Assembly: GCA_013824835.1 (NCBI GenBank) | Contig: PNOM01000003.1 | Coordinates: 18,413 to 82,412 of the forward strand | DNA length: 64,000 nucleotides | Direction of reading: 5' to 3' | From: Syntrophus sp. (in: bacteria) | Lineage (GTDB): Bacteria; Desulfobacterota; Syntrophorhabdia; Syntrophorhabdales; Syntrophorhabdaceae | Shown here: positions 54,173 to 63,918 of the stretch, piece by piece | Position numbering within the stretch: position 1 is the stretch's first letter | Layout: each line of letters opens with the position of its first letter | The notes under the pieces: generated by a model | Told to the model about the DNA's origin: nothing | Seen by the model: the letters and a program-made list of their open reading frames with translations, nothing else | The model's database searches: none | Program-made: the position numbers and the translations under genes

Positions 54173-55963
54173 ATGAAGAATACTCTTGACCTTGGTTTAA
54201 TAGGAAACTGCCACATCGGGGCGTTAGTGGATGAAGTGGGCGAGATTGTATGGTGCTGCTTGCCCCGCTTCGATGCTGACCCTGTTTTCTGCAGTCTCCT
54301 CCGGGAACACGAAACCGGTGAGGGTTTTGGCTACAACACCATTGAACTTGCCGATCAAACCGGGGCTGATCAATATTATCATGCCAACTCGGCGGTACTT
54401 GTAACCCGTCTCACAGATTCCCGAGGCGGCATGGTTGAGATAACGGATTTTGCACCTCGTTTCCGTCAATACGGTCGTGTGTTCATCCCTGTGATGTTGA
54501 TCAGGCAGATCAGGCGCATACAAGGAGCTCCCAGCATACGACTGCGCATACGGCCTGCGTATGATTTTGGCAGCCGGCCATGCGCTGTCACATATGGCAG
54601 TCATCATATCCGGTTTGTGTCTCCAGCCTGGACCATGAGGCTTACCACGGATGCCTCGCTTACCACAATACTCCAGGAGATCCCTTTTTTCCTTGAAGAC
54701 CAAATAACACTCATTTTGGGACCCGACGAAACCATACCGGATGTCATCAGCGAGCTTGCCCGACGTTTTCTTGAAGAAACTCTCTCTTATTGGCATCAGT
54801 GGGTACGTGATCTGGCAATACCCTTCGAATGGCAGGATGAGGTGATCCGTGCAGCCATAACACTCAAGCTCAATACTTTTGAGGATACCGGCGCTATCGT
54901 GGCGGCTATGACTACTTCCATACCAGAGGTTCCCGGGTCTGTTCGTAACTGGGATTATCGTTACTGCTGGCTGCGGGATGCCTATTTTGTGGTGAACGTG
55001 TTGAATCGCCTGGGCACTACAGCAACAATGGAACGATATATCCGTTATCTCGTCAATGTTGCGGTGGGTACACACGGTGAACGGATTCAGCCTGTGTATG
55101 GTATCGACGGGAGAGCTCGATTGGAGGAACAAATAATTGATTCCCTGCCGGGCTATCGGGGCATGGGTCCCGTGCGGGTCGGAAACCAGGCCTATGCACA
55201 GACTCAACACGATGTGTATGGATCGGCAATTCTGGCGGTAGCACATGTTTTTTTTGACAGACGACTGATACACCAAGGCGATGAGGCGCTCTTCAGACGT
55301 CTTGAACCATTGGGTGAGACAGCCTTTGCGGTTCATGACCAGCCGGATGCCGGGTTATGGGAGCTGAGAGGCGCATTGCGGGTGCATACCTTTTCCAGCG
55401 TTATGTGCTGGGCTGCTTGTGATCGACTGGCAAGAATAGCAGCGGAACTGGGCCTTAATGAGCGGGCAGCATATTGGCAAGTCCGTGCAAAACATATCCA
55501 TGCAACGATTTGTAGCCGTGCGTGGAACGTAAGGAAACAGGCATTCGTCGCGGTATTCGATGGGGATACCCTTGATGCGAGCATGCTGCTTCTCCACGAC
55601 GTTGGTTTTCTTACTGCAGACGACCCACGCTTTGCTAAGACAGTTGAGGCTGTAGAACGGGAACTGAAGCGGGGAGACTATGTGTACCGCTATGTCGAGG
55701 CTGACGATTTCGGAGTGCCGGAGAATGCATTTATTGTCTGTACTTTTTGGTATATTTACGCGCTGGCAGCCCTTGGCAGAAACGAAGAAGCCCGGGGGCT
55801 CTATGAAAACCTTCTGGCAAGGCGCAACCGTCACGGTCTTTTTGCCGAACACATTGCACCATCTACCGGTGAACACTGGGGTAACTTTGTCCAAACTTAC
55901 AGTATGGTGGGGATAATCAATTCAGCTATCCGGCTTAGTAAGCGCTGGGATTCAGCCTATTAG
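54173..55963 (+). CDS. Glycoside hydrolase family 15 protein (glucoamylase/trehalase type)
   Basis: The 596-residue protein has the N-terminal beta domain of bacterial GH15 enzymes (IGNCHIGALVDEVGEIVWCC, RFDADPVFCSLL) and the (alpha/alpha)6 catalytic barrel. Barrel motifs are NWDYRYCWLRDAYF, the general acid region DAGLWELRG, and FAEHIAPSTGEHWGNF with the general base glutamate. There is no signal peptide, so it acts in the cytosol. Glucoamylase, glucodextranase and trehalase activities all occur in this family; the otsAB genes next to it favour trehalose or glucan turnover. It precedes otsA by 9 bases. Confidence 0.92.
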   Translation: MKNTLDLGLIGNCHIGALVDEVGEIVWCCLPRFDADPVFCSLLREHETGEGFGYNTIELADQTGADQYYHANSAVLVTRLTDSRGGMVEITDFAPRFRQYGRVFIPVMLIRQIRRIQGAPSIRLRIRPAYDFGSRPCAVTYGSHHIRFVSPAWTMRLTTDASLTTILQEIPFFLEDQITLILGPDETIPDVISELARRFLEETLSYWHQWVRDLAIPFEWQDEVIRAAITLKLNTFEDTGAIVAAMTTSIPEVPGSVRNWDYRYCWLRDAYFVVNVLNRLGTTATMERYIRYLVNVAVGTHGERIQPVYGIDGRARLEEQIIDSLPGYRGMGPVRVGNQAYAQTQHDVYGSAILAVAHVFFDRRLIHQGDEALFRRLEPLGETAFAVHDQPDAGLWELRGALRVHTFSSVMCWAACDRLARIAAELGLNERAAYWQVRAKHIHATICSRAWNVRKQAFVAVFDGDTLDASMLLLHDVGFLTADDPRFAKTVEAVERELKRGDYVYRYVEADDFGVPENAFIVCTFWYIYALAALGRNEEARGLYENLLARRNRHGLFAEHIAPSTGEHWGNFVQTYSMVGIINSAIRLSKRWDSAY

Positions 55964-55972
55964 GAGAAATAG

Positions 55973-58231
55973 ATGAGGCCATATTCTGCTGTAAAAAAAA
56001 TGCTTCACTCTTTCCGCCTTTCTCTGCGTTTTGTATTACCCCTTGCGACTGCAATAGCGCTCTTGGCGTACCTAACGGTACCCCTTGTGGATCAGCTTGC
56101 CCTCAGGTGGTTTGTCCGCGATCTGGACATTCGTTCCCATCTTATTACAAGCACCCTTCAGGACACACTCATCGAGCTTTTGGAACAGGGCAACAAGTCA
56201 AAAATCAATCATCTTTTCCTGCGCTCAATTCAGGATGAGCGGCTATTTTCTCTTGGGTATTGCAATGATGAAGGGGTACTTCTCTATAGCACTCCCGCTT
56301 TCCCGAAGTCCTTAGGTTGTAAGATGCCGACCAGTGCCCTGAACGATCCAAAATCGATGATCCGTTTGCCTCAAGGACCGGTTCATGTTGCCATAAACCC
56401 CCTCGAACAGAGTGGCGTAAAAATTGGTTCCCTGGTGCTTGTTCACGATATGAGCTTTGTTGAACGTCGCAGCTCCGATTCTCGTAAGTACGTCATAATC
56501 CTCTTTGCGGTGCTCGGAGTCGTTGCATCAATTATAACGGTCTTTGTTGCTTACCTGAGTCGGCGGGGATGGATTGAGGGGGTAAGGGCTATGATCCGAG
56601 GCGAAGGTATCCTGCACCCGTTTTCTCAACCGGCAAACCCCGAATTGCAGCCACTGGCGGGAGATCTGCGCGCTTTACTGCGCTCTCTTGATGCGGAACG
56701 GCGCTTTGCCGACAATTCAACTATTTCCTGGACGCCTGATAAGCTGAGAAGCCTTCTTCATAAAGAATTGACGGGTGATCAAGTCATTGTAGTCTCCAAT
56801 CGAGAGCCTTACATGCATATAAGAGGAGAGAAGGGTATCGAGATCAGTCGACCGGCCAGCGGTCTTGTGACCGCCGTGGAGCCTGTAATGCGGGCCTGCT
56901 CGGGAACGTGGATCGCCCACGGCAGCGGCACCGCCGACAAGGAAGTGGTGGATAAACATGGGCGGGTAGGGGTGCCGCCGGATCACCCGGAGTACACGCT
57001 GCGACGCATCTGGTTGACTGGGGAAGAAGAAAACGGCTACTACTATGGTTTTGCAAATGAAGGAATGTGGCCGCTCTGCCACATCGCCCATGTCCGTCCC
57101 GTTTTCCGGACCAATGACTGGGAACAATATGTGTTGATTAATCAACGCTTCGCAGATGCAGTAGTCAAGGAAGCGCATAGCGATGACCCGGTAGTACTTG
57201 TCCAGGACTATCACTTTGCTCTCCTGCCAACAATGTTACGCAATGTGCTGCCAAAAGCCACGGTAATTACCTTCTGGCACATTCCCTGGCCTAACCCTGA
57301 GTCTTTTGGTATCTGTCCATGGCGGGAGGAGCTGCTACGGGGGATGCTTGGCAGCACAATTCTTGGTTTCCATACCAGATTTCACTGCAAGAACTTTTTG
57401 GAAACGGTAGACCGCTACCTCGAAACCCGCATCGAACATGAGTCATCAACCATCTCCCACGGCGGAATGCTGACTCTGGTGGAAAGCTACCCCATATCGA
57501 TACAATGGCCGTCACCCTGGCAACAGATCCAGCCATCGGTAACTGAATGCCGCGAGGAGATACGGCATGCCTTGAGCCTTGCCGAAAACTGTTTGATAGG
57601 TCTTGGAGTGGATCGAATGGACTACACAAAGGGGATACTTGAACGTCTGAGCGCAGTTAAACGTTTACTGGAGCTTCACCCGGAGATGATCGGCAGGTTT
57701 ACATTTATTCAAATCGCTGCTCCATCCCGTTCTGCTCTTGAAGAGTACCAAGCCTTTGATGTCAGGGTCCATGCTGTAGTCACGCGAATCAACGAACGAT
57801 TTTCTAAAGGTTCCTATCAAGCCATCTGCCTCAAAGCAGAGCATCACGAACCGGAAGAGATAAATCGGTACTACCGCGCTGCTGATGTCTGCATGGTAAC
57901 CAGCCTCCATGATGGAATGAATCTTGTGGCAAAAGAATATGTTGCAGCACGGGATGATGAAAGGGGAGTTCTGCTGCTCAGCCAGTTTACCGGTGCTGCC
58001 CATGAGTTGCACGAGGCGCTTATCGTTAATCCCTATCACGTAGAACAAACGGCTGATGCGTTATACCGCGGGCTTACCATGCCCGATTTCGAACAGCAGG
58101 AGCGGATGCGCAGCATGAGGACATTAGTAAGCGACTTCAACGTTTATCGCTGGGCAGGGCGAATGTTGATTGATGCTGCGAGAATTAGGGAGAGGGAAAA
58201 ACTTGCCATGAGGATTGGACGTCCACTGTGA
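55973..58231 (+). CDS. otsA: Membrane-anchored trehalose-6-phosphate synthase
   Basis: The 752-residue protein is longer than the usual 460-500. Helix 1 at about 17-40 and helix 2 at about 170-193 enclose an exported domain of about 130 residues, followed by a short HAMP-like linker. The GT20 synthase fills about 270-740: [55 protein letters not shown] and [16 protein letters not shown]. It makes trehalose-6-P from UDP- or ADP-glucose and glucose-6-P. The sensor-like front end suggests that an outside signal controls synthesis. The stop overlaps the otsB start. Confidence 0.92.
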   Translation: MRPYSAVKKMLHSFRLSLRFVLPLATAIALLAYLTVPLVDQLALRWFVRDLDIRSHLITSTLQDTLIELLEQGNKSKINHLFLRSIQDERLFSLGYCNDEGVLLYSTPAFPKSLGCKMPTSALNDPKSMIRLPQGPVHVAINPLEQSGVKIGSLVLVHDMSFVERRSSDSRKYVIILFAVLGVVASIITVFVAYLSRRGWIEGVRAMIRGEGILHPFSQPANPELQPLAGDLRALLRSLDAERRFADNSTISWTPDKLRSLLHKELTGDQVIVVSNREPYMHIRGEKGIEISRPASGLVTAVEPVMRACSGTWIAHGSGTADKEVVDKHGRVGVPPDHPEYTLRRIWLTGEEENGYYYGFANEGMWPLCHIAHVRPVFRTNDWEQYVLINQRFADAVVKEAHSDDPVVLVQDYHFALLPTMLRNVLPKATVITFWHIPWPNPESFGICPWREELLRGMLGSTILGFHTRFHCKNFLETVDRYLETRIEHESSTISHGGMLTLVESYPISIQWPSPWQQIQPSVTECREEIRHALSLAENCLIGLGVDRMDYTKGILERLSAVKRLLELHPEMIGRFTFIQIAAPSRSALEEYQAFDVRVHAVVTRINERFSKGSYQAICLKAEHHEPEEINRYYRAADVCMVTSLHDGMNLVAKEYVAARDDERGVLLLSQFTGAAHELHEALIVNPYHVEQTADALYRGLTMPDFEQQERMRSMRTLVSDFNVYRWAGRMLIDAARIREREKLAMRIGRPL

Positions 58232-59019
58232 CACGGCTGCGAAGGATTACCGCCCCCTTGTTTAGTAAGTCAGGACTCGCTGCCTTACGCAGTTTCATAG
58301 ATCATGAGACGCTTTTTGCCTTTGACCTTGACGGGACTCTAACACCCATCACGGCAGACCCACGAGGTATTCTCGTGTCGGAAGCAACCAGAGAAGAGCT
58401 CGATTGTCTCATTAACCGCGCGACTGTTGCGATTATTACCGGCCGTTCCCGGAGTGATGCCCAGGTACATATTGGGATTACCCCTCAGTTTCTCATTGGC
58501 AACCATGGGGCAGAAGGACTCCCCGGCTGGGAGGAGCGGGAGAGGGAATTTACCGACATGTGCCTTGATTGGGAGCACAAGATGGGCAAGACATTCCTTC
58601 AGGAGAACGTTTCCGGAATCAGTATCGAGAACAAGGGTACGAGCCTGTCGATTCACTATCGTGCAGCACCTTACAGGAGAAGGGCCCGAGCCCTGATCCT
58701 TCGGTGTATTGATTTGCTGACACCCCGGCCGCGAAGGGTTGGGGGGAAATGTGTCGAAAACCTTATTCCTGAGGGGGCGCCCGATAAGGGAACAGCCATG
58801 CTCTACCTGATGGATTTTATTAAATATCAGAAGGGTTTTTACATAGGAGATGATGTTACTGATGAAGACGTGTTTCGACTCGACAGGAACTGCCTTTTTA
58901 CTGTGCGCGTGGGAACTATACAAGGTAGTCTTGCACAATACAGACTTCGGAACCAGGAAGAAACCGTTCGTCTTCTGAGAGAAATTAATCAGATTCTCAA
59001 ACCCGGCAGGCGACTATAA
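58228..59019 (+). CDS. otsB: Trehalose-6-phosphate phosphatase
   Basis: The GTG start overlaps the otsA stop (GTGA). The 263-residue HAD-superfamily protein has FAFDLDGTLTP with the nucleophile D33 and D35, AIITGRSRSD, LIGNHGAEGLPGWE and FYIGDDVTDEDVF. It removes phosphate from trehalose-6-P to give trehalose. Overlap with otsA ensures matched synthesis. A hairpin follows. Confidence 0.94.
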   Translation: MTRLRRITAPLFSKSGLAALRSFIDHETLFAFDLDGTLTPITADPRGILVSEATREELDCLINRATVAIITGRSRSDAQVHIGITPQFLIGNHGAEGLPGWEEREREFTDMCLDWEHKMGKTFLQENVSGISIENKGTSLSIHYRAAPYRRRARALILRCIDLLTPRPRRVGGKCVENLIPEGAPDKGTAMLYLMDFIKYQKGFYIGDDVTDEDVFRLDRNCLFTVRVGTIQGSLAQYRLRNQEETVRLLREINQILKPGRRL

Positions 59020-59039
59020 TTCCTATATATTATTTTTCT

Positions 59040-59074
59040 GACCGCCCTGGACATCGCTGATTACCTGGGCGGTC
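59040..59074 (+). terminator. GC-rich hairpin after otsB
   Basis: GACCGCCC (59040-59047) pairs with GGGCGGTC (59067-59074), with further partial pairing inside. The right side lacks a clean T run (GTTCTCGTT), so it may be a weak terminator. Confidence 0.5.
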
Positions 59075-59113
59075 GTTCTCGTTAACGCCTTATTCTACTC
59101 ACCACAGCAGAGG

Positions 59114-59308
59114 CGGCACATCTTCGGCGTCGCATGGCTTGGGGGCATCGGTTTCACCATGTCCATTTTTATCGGACAGCTTGCATTCATCGGTGCACCT
59201 AACCTCACTGACAATGCCAAGCTGGGAATTCTTTTGGGCTCCCTCGTATCCGCCATCATTGGGTCTTTATGGTTATACTTATGCACGGAGAAGCAGGAAG
59301 CAGAATGA
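59114..59308 (+). pseudogene. C-terminal fragment of an NhaA Na+/H+ antiporter gene
   Basis: The frame reads [20 protein letters not shown], then [20 protein letters not shown] and [17 protein letters not shown], to a stop at 59306-59308. GIGFTMSIF and [10 protein letters not shown] are hallmarks of the last helices of NhaA. Upstream in the same frame the similarity stops and a stop codon soon follows, so about 300 N-terminal residues are missing. It is a decayed gene, lying directly before a KefB-type antiporter on the other strand. Confidence 0.8.
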
Positions 59309-59378
59309 AAATGACGAGTCTTACCTCGACCATTGGTTGTCAGCCTCTTCCGAGGGAGTGGTGGGATATCTCATAATG

Positions 59379-61088
59379 TTATTGCTTTGGATTAACCAAC
59401 TCGTAATCTTTGCTGCGAACATCACCAAGGAGGTGATCTATATTTTCAACAGGCAGCCCAACCAGCTTCAAGGCTTCATTGGCCAATCGCAGACTGCTCT
59501 CAACCAACTCCGGTGTAGCAATCGTGGCCCCGGCCTGAACAAGTCTGCCGCTTGCCTCAAGGTCTCTGGCCCTTGCAATTATTGGCATCCCGGGATAGTT
59601 ATTTTTCATATGGGAGATGACTCTCAGGGAAGTCAGTTCCCTGTCGACCGTTAATACTAAAAGTGCCGCCTGCTGCACACGGGCTGCTGCAAGAAGCTCG
59701 GGATTGGCGATATCTCCGTAATAGACGGGAAATCCGTCTTCCTTTCCCTTGGCCACCCGTGCCGGATCATTATCAAAAACGATAAAAGGGATCCGACTGG
59801 CATGAAGAAGTACTGCCACCACGTGGCCTACGCGACCGTAGCCTCCCAGAATGACCCTCCCTTTTGAATTGCCGCCGTCATCCAGGGGAGAGATGCCCGC
59901 TTTATCTTCTTTTCTGCGAGCAAGACGGCCTGCTATATAATCGCCGAGCTTCGCCATAAGAGGGGCAAAAAGCATGCTCATCGATATGACCCCGATACTC
60001 ATGACAAAGGTATTGTTATCGATAATCGCCAATATTTTAGCGGAAGTCAGGAGGACAAAACCGAATTCCCCTCCCTGGGCGAGAAGGAATGATACATTGA
60101 CGGCAACGGTGCGGCCCAGACCGAACAGAAGAGAGAGCAAGAACGTGACGGCGATCTTGATAAGGATGATTGCAACTGTAGATTGAACAAAGACGAAGGG
60201 GTTGACTGCAATTGATTTCAGGTCAATGGACATGCCGACAGCGACAAAGAAAAGGCTTATGAGAATCCCCTTATAGGGTTCAATGTGCGCCTCTATCTGC
60301 ATACTATACCGGGAACCGGATAAAAAAACGCCCATGAGGAAGGCCCCGAGGGCAAGAGAGAGACCGGCCTGGTGCATAGCCCATGCGGCAAGAATAACCG
60401 CGAGAATTGTTACCATCAGAAAGCCTTCCCTGTTTCTCTGTCGCGCCAGACGCTCCAGGGCGAAAGGGACAATATACCTGCCGAATCCCCAGACAAGCGC
60501 AATGAGAGCAAAAATGATCCCGGACTGCTTCCATCCGGGAATATTTAACGAAAATGTCCCTGTCGTGGCAAGAACAGGGATAAAGGCCAGCATGGGAACC
60601 ACAGCAAGGTCCTGCATGAGAAGCACTCCGAATGCAGCCTCTCCGTGAGCGCTTGCTATCTCACCCTTGTCCTGGAGTATCTGCATAACAAGGGCCGTAG
60701 ATGACACAGCCATCGTCATGCCAATCATGAGGGATGCCTTCCAATGCCAATGATGGCTCAACAGCGCAAAGACGGTAATTGCAAGGGCACTGAGAATGAT
60801 CTGGAGGGAACCGAGGCCGAATACGTGGCGCCTCAAGGCCCACAGACGTGAAGGTCTTATCTCAAGGCCAATTACGAAGAGAAGAAACACTACGCCGAGT
60901 TCAGCGAAGCTTCTTACCCCTTCTACGTGAGTCGTGATATAGGGGCCGGGTGTATGGGGGCCCACAATAATGCCCGTCACCAAAAGTGCCGCAATGGACC
61001 CCAGGCCAAGATATTTAAAGAGTATGATCGTTATTGTAGCGGTAACAAGAAGGATTAACGCTGATGAAATAAAGCTTTCAAGTTCCAT
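59379..61088 (-). CDS. CPA2-family monovalent cation/H+ antiporter with RCK domain (KefB/YbaL type)
   Basis: The 569-residue protein has about 12 membrane helices with LGVVFLLFVIGLEI, GEAAFGVLLMQDLAVVPML (the conserved Gln-Asp) and SFLLAQGGEFGFVLLTSAK. A TrkA-N/RCK domain from about 420 shows VILGGYGRVGHVVA and YGDIANPELLAAARV. It exchanges K+ (or Na+) for H+ under nucleotide or ligand control through the RCK domain. It is not shown which ion is used, and the glutathione-binding details of KefC cannot be judged. A DUF3124 gene lies upstream on the same strand. Confidence 0.92.
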   Translation of the reverse strand: MELESFISSALILLVTATITIILFKYLGLGSIAALLVTGIIVGPHTPGPYITTHVEGVRSFAELGVVFLLFVIGLEIRPSRLWALRRHVFGLGSLQIILSALAITVFALLSHHWHWKASLMIGMTMAVSSTALVMQILQDKGEIASAHGEAAFGVLLMQDLAVVPMLAFIPVLATTGTFSLNIPGWKQSGIIFALIALVWGFGRYIVPFALERLARQRNREGFLMVTILAVILAAWAMHQAGLSLALGAFLMGVFLSGSRYSMQIEAHIEPYKGILISLFFVAVGMSIDLKSIAVNPFVFVQSTVAIILIKIAVTFLLSLLFGLGRTVAVNVSFLLAQGGEFGFVLLTSAKILAIIDNNTFVMSIGVISMSMLFAPLMAKLGDYIAGRLARRKEDKAGISPLDDGGNSKGRVILGGYGRVGHVVAVLLHASRIPFIVFDNDPARVAKGKEDGFPVYYGDIANPELLAAARVQQAALLVLTVDRELTSLRVISHMKNNYPGMPIIARARDLEASGRLVQAGATIATPELVESSLRLANEALKLVGLPVENIDHLLGDVRSKDYELVNPKQ

Positions 61089-61211
61089 ATCCCTTAAAGC
61101 CCCTGTTGATTATGGCGCCATTTTTATCAATATGCTGAATCCATCAATTATGGTTAGCGGGCAGGGCAAAAAGTGCCGTTTTGCCTTTGCCGCCTTTTTG
61201 TGCTGCACCTA

Positions 61212-61715
61212 CTATTTACCGGTATCCCCGACTGCCTGTCCGCGTGATGTAAATGAAATGCCCTGCTGGTTTCGTGTGCCTATCATTACCGACTCGATGA
61301 TCGGTGTGTTCACCTGCGTATCCGACGATCTCCACTTGACGATAAAGTTAGCTCCTGACCCGCCCTTGCCATCTGTCTCCTTTACCACAAAACGTGTTGA
61401 CACATTTACGCCAAGATGAACCGGTTTCTCCAGATATTTTTTTATGAGTTTGCCGTTGGTGTCATAATAATTTACATCTGTAACGATAATCGAATTTGCC
61501 TGATCGGTATTCCTGATGCTCACAGTAGCTGCCAGATAGTAAGGAGTCTCCCTGTCGCCGATATATATATGAGAATAGACAGGGACATAAACGGTTTGCC
61601 CTTTTGACAATCTCATATCCTGTTGCGTATAAGCAGTATTTGCAGCAATCATGCCCCCAGTGAAAACAATGCATAGTATTGCTAATAATTTTAATGGTTT
61701 ATTGAATCTGATCAT
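61212..61715 (-). CDS. Exported DUF3124 protein
   Basis: The ATG at 61715 (MIRFNKPLKLLAI) follows an excellent GGAGGTGAT; an earlier ATG would bury this site. The 167 residues contain a signal peptide (about 1-30) and the DUF3124 body: LSKGQTVYVPVYSHIYIG, VTDVNYYDTNGKLIKKYL and IIESVMIGTRNQQGISFTSRG. The family is short, exported and of unknown role. It may share a transcript with the antiporter gene, which begins 123 bases further on. Confidence 0.88.
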   Translation of the reverse strand: MIRFNKPLKLLAILCIVFTGGMIAANTAYTQQDMRLSKGQTVYVPVYSHIYIGDRETPYYLAATVSIRNTDQANSIIVTDVNYYDTNGKLIKKYLEKPVHLGVNVSTRFVVKETDGKGGSGANFIVKWRSSDTQVNTPIIESVMIGTRNQQGISFTSRGQAVGDTGK

Positions 61716-61943
61716 CAATATCACCTCCATGCTCTTTTGAGTATCGCCCGATCATACCTCATGAGGCACCCATAGAGTATCATAAACCTCAATTTTGTTC
61801 CAGAAAGATGCGCACTGATTCGATATGCAGAATTTCTACTACATATCCTTGTACCTTGACCGTTTTTCCAACAAGAACTTCTTACTGCGGTCAACGCATT
61901 GAACTTGTTCTGGATACCGTGTGTAATTCGCAAAACAGGGCTC

Positions 61944-61972
61944 TTGACACGCAAAACCTCGCTCCTTATATT
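61944..61972 (+). promoter_or_regulatory. Strong sigma-70 promoter of htpX
   Basis: TTGACA (61944-61949), 17 bases, TATATT (61967-61972), 11 of 12 consensus positions. The htpX ATG lies about 105 bases after the expected transcript start. The rest of the 61716-62082 gap shows no gene. Confidence 0.72.
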
Positions 61973-62082
61973 TTACATAATGAAAGCTGCGTGCCTGCAG
62001 GACCTTGATGATAAAACCGACAATCATAATGCTATGCTCCCGGTTTGCATCATAATGAATATCGTATCTTACGGAGACCGAC

Positions 62083-62970
62083 ATGTTTAAAAGAATCGCG
62101 TTGTTTGTCGTTACCAACCTTGCCATTGTTTTTATTTTGTCCATTGTGCTGAGCCTGTTGGGAGTGGATAGAATGCTTGAGGCGCATGGGGCCGGGCTCG
62201 ATTTGAAAAATCTCATCGTATTTGCCGCCATTTTTGGTTTCGGCGGTTCATTTATCTCACTCGCCATATCGAAATGGACGGCCAAGCGGTTGACCGGCGC
62301 CCATGTCATAACCGTCCCCGGAAATGCAACAGAGGCATGGCTGGTGCAGACAGTGGCCAGGCAGGCTGAGATGGCGGGTATCGGTATGCCGGAGGTGGCC
62401 GTTTATGATTCGCCCGACGTCAACGCCTTCGCAACCGGTATGAAAAGGAACAATGCTCTTGTGGCGGTAAGCGCTGGCCTGCTCCGCGTAATGAACCGCG
62501 ACGAGGCTGAAGCCGTTCTCGCGCACGAAGTGAGTCACATAGCCAATGGCGACATGATAACCCTCGCGTTGATTCAAGGGGTTGTCAATACCTTTGTGAT
62601 TGTCCTCTCCCGGGTTGCAGGCCACATAATAGACAGGGTTGTTTTCAGGACGGAAAGGGGTCACGGGCCTGCCTTTTATATTATTACAATTATTGCTCAG
62701 ATGGTATTCGGTATCCTTGCCAGCATTATCGTCTTCTGGTTCAGCCGCCAAAGGGAGTTCAGGGCCGACAGCGGGAGTGCCCGTATTGCAGGAAAGGGTA
62801 AAATGATGGCTGCGCTGGAGCGTCTTCAGAAGACAGCGAACCAGCCCCATCTTCCGGATCAGATGGCGGCTTTCGGAATTTCCGGCGGCGTGGGAAGCGG
62901 TCTTAAACGCCTCTTTATGACTCATCCGCCCCTGGAGGAGCGCATCGAAGCTTTAAGGAAGGGGTTATAA
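62083..62970 (+). CDS. htpX: HtpX-family membrane zinc metalloprotease
   Basis: The 295-residue protein has two N-terminal membrane helices (8-28 and 42-62), the zinc motif H148-E149-x-x-H152 in [13 protein letters not shown], two further helices (about 165-185 and 195-225), and the third zinc ligand in [13 protein letters not shown]. It degrades damaged membrane proteins. [13 protein letters not shown] and [13 protein letters not shown] are typical of HtpX. GGAG is weak upstream. It stands as a single gene with its own promoter; heat-shock control is not evident from the promoter. Confidence 0.95.
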   Translation: MFKRIALFVVTNLAIVFILSIVLSLLGVDRMLEAHGAGLDLKNLIVFAAIFGFGGSFISLAISKWTAKRLTGAHVITVPGNATEAWLVQTVARQAEMAGIGMPEVAVYDSPDVNAFATGMKRNNALVAVSAGLLRVMNRDEAEAVLAHEVSHIANGDMITLALIQGVVNTFVIVLSRVAGHIIDRVVFRTERGHGPAFYIITIIAQMVFGILASIIVFWFSRQREFRADSGSARIAGKGKMMAALERLQKTANQPHLPDQMAAFGISGGVGSGLKRLFMTHPPLEERIEALRKGL

Positions 62971-63176
62971 AGAAGATATGCTGTGACTGACTTTAATCGT
63001 ATTCATTGATAACCTTTTTGATCAGATATTTTTTTTGCGCATACATTATGAGAATGAATATGCTCAATGAAGTATGTGGTGAGGAGGATAAAAACGGTAA
63101 TTGCCTGTGTCAAGGGTTATTTTTACACAATTCTTTCGACACTTTCAAGCCGGGTTTCGTTAGGGTGTCAATTATC

Positions 63177-63205
63177 TTGACTCAATGCCTGCCTCCTCGT
63201 ATACT
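63177..63205 (+). promoter_or_regulatory. Sigma-70 promoter of exoD
   Basis: TTGACT (63177-63182), exactly 17 bases, TATACT (63200-63205), 10 of 12 consensus positions. The exoD start lies about 60 bases after the expected transcript start. Otherwise 62971-63176 shows no gene. Confidence 0.7.
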
Positions 63206-63270
63206 ACATTGATCATTTGCCTATCCGGGAATGAAGCATAATAATTCTATCAAGGAGAAAATGAACGGCG

Positions 63271-63918
63271 ATGCAAAACAATTTCGGATCTCATGCAGAG
63301 CTGTCAAAGAATTCACCAGGAACAAGGCTGAAAAGCATAATAATGGATTTGCCCGCCAATAAGGTAACATTGAATGAAATCAGAGACCTTCTTGGACAGG
63401 ATGGCCTGTTGCTGCTTACCGCGCTTCTGACCATTATATTCCTGATTCCCGTTTCAATTCCAGGCGTGAGCACCGTATTCGGTGCCGCCATACTTCTGAT
63501 CGGCGTGAGCCGTTTATTGAAAAGCAACCTATGGCTTCCAAAAAAATTGCTGCAACGAGAACTGCCTGCCGAAAAGTTGAGAGCCGGCTTGAATAGAGGG
63601 ATTGTCTGGTTCCAAAAACTCGAGCGCATCAGTCGCCCTCATCGCTTAAAACATCTTACCGGCGATGGGTTGACCGGGGCGATCAACAACTGCGCATTGA
63701 CTGTGGGAGCGATTCTACTTATGGCCCCGTTTGGCCTGATACCGTTCAGCAACACGCTGCCAGCCCTTGCAATACTGTTTTTTGCCATTGGTTTTCTGCA
63801 ACGGGACGGCGTCTGCATACTGCTCGGCCATATCGTTAATGTTGCGACAATCGGTTATTTCTCAGCTCTCATAATAGGAGGCGGAGTGGCGATCCATACG
63901 ATATTCCAGTTCATTTAG
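63271..63918 (+). CDS. ExoD-family membrane protein
   Basis: The 215-residue protein has the ExoD pattern: a short cytosolic helix (KVTLNEIRDLLGQDG), hydrophobic pairs LLLLTALLTIIFLIPVSIPG, an arginine-rich middle (LERISRPHRLKHL) and three more membrane helices near the end. ExoD affects exopolysaccharide in rhizobia, but its exact role is unknown. The AAGGAG at 63253-63258 fits better to an out-of-frame ATG at 63261 than to the ATG used here, 13 bases away, so an internal start is possible. Confidence 0.85.
   Translation: MQNNFGSHAELSKNSPGTRLKSIIMDLPANKVTLNEIRDLLGQDGLLLLTALLTIIFLIPVSIPGVSTVFGAAILLIGVSRLLKSNLWLPKKLLQRELPAEKLRAGLNRGIVWFQKLERISRPHRLKHLTGDGLTGAINNCALTVGAILLMAPFGLIPFSNTLPALAILFFAIGFLQRDGVCILLGHIVNVATIGYFSALIIGGGVAIHTIFQFI

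Noticed and set aside
54224..55336. 370-codon open frame on the minus strand across the GH15 gene
   Set aside because: It lies fully antisense to a gene with clear family motifs, has no recognisable domain and its amino-acid make-up (many Cys, His, Arg) is typical of a shadow frame.
63006..63212. 68-codon frame between htpX and exoD
   Set aside because: It runs through the exoD promoter and lacks a ribosome site and any domain.
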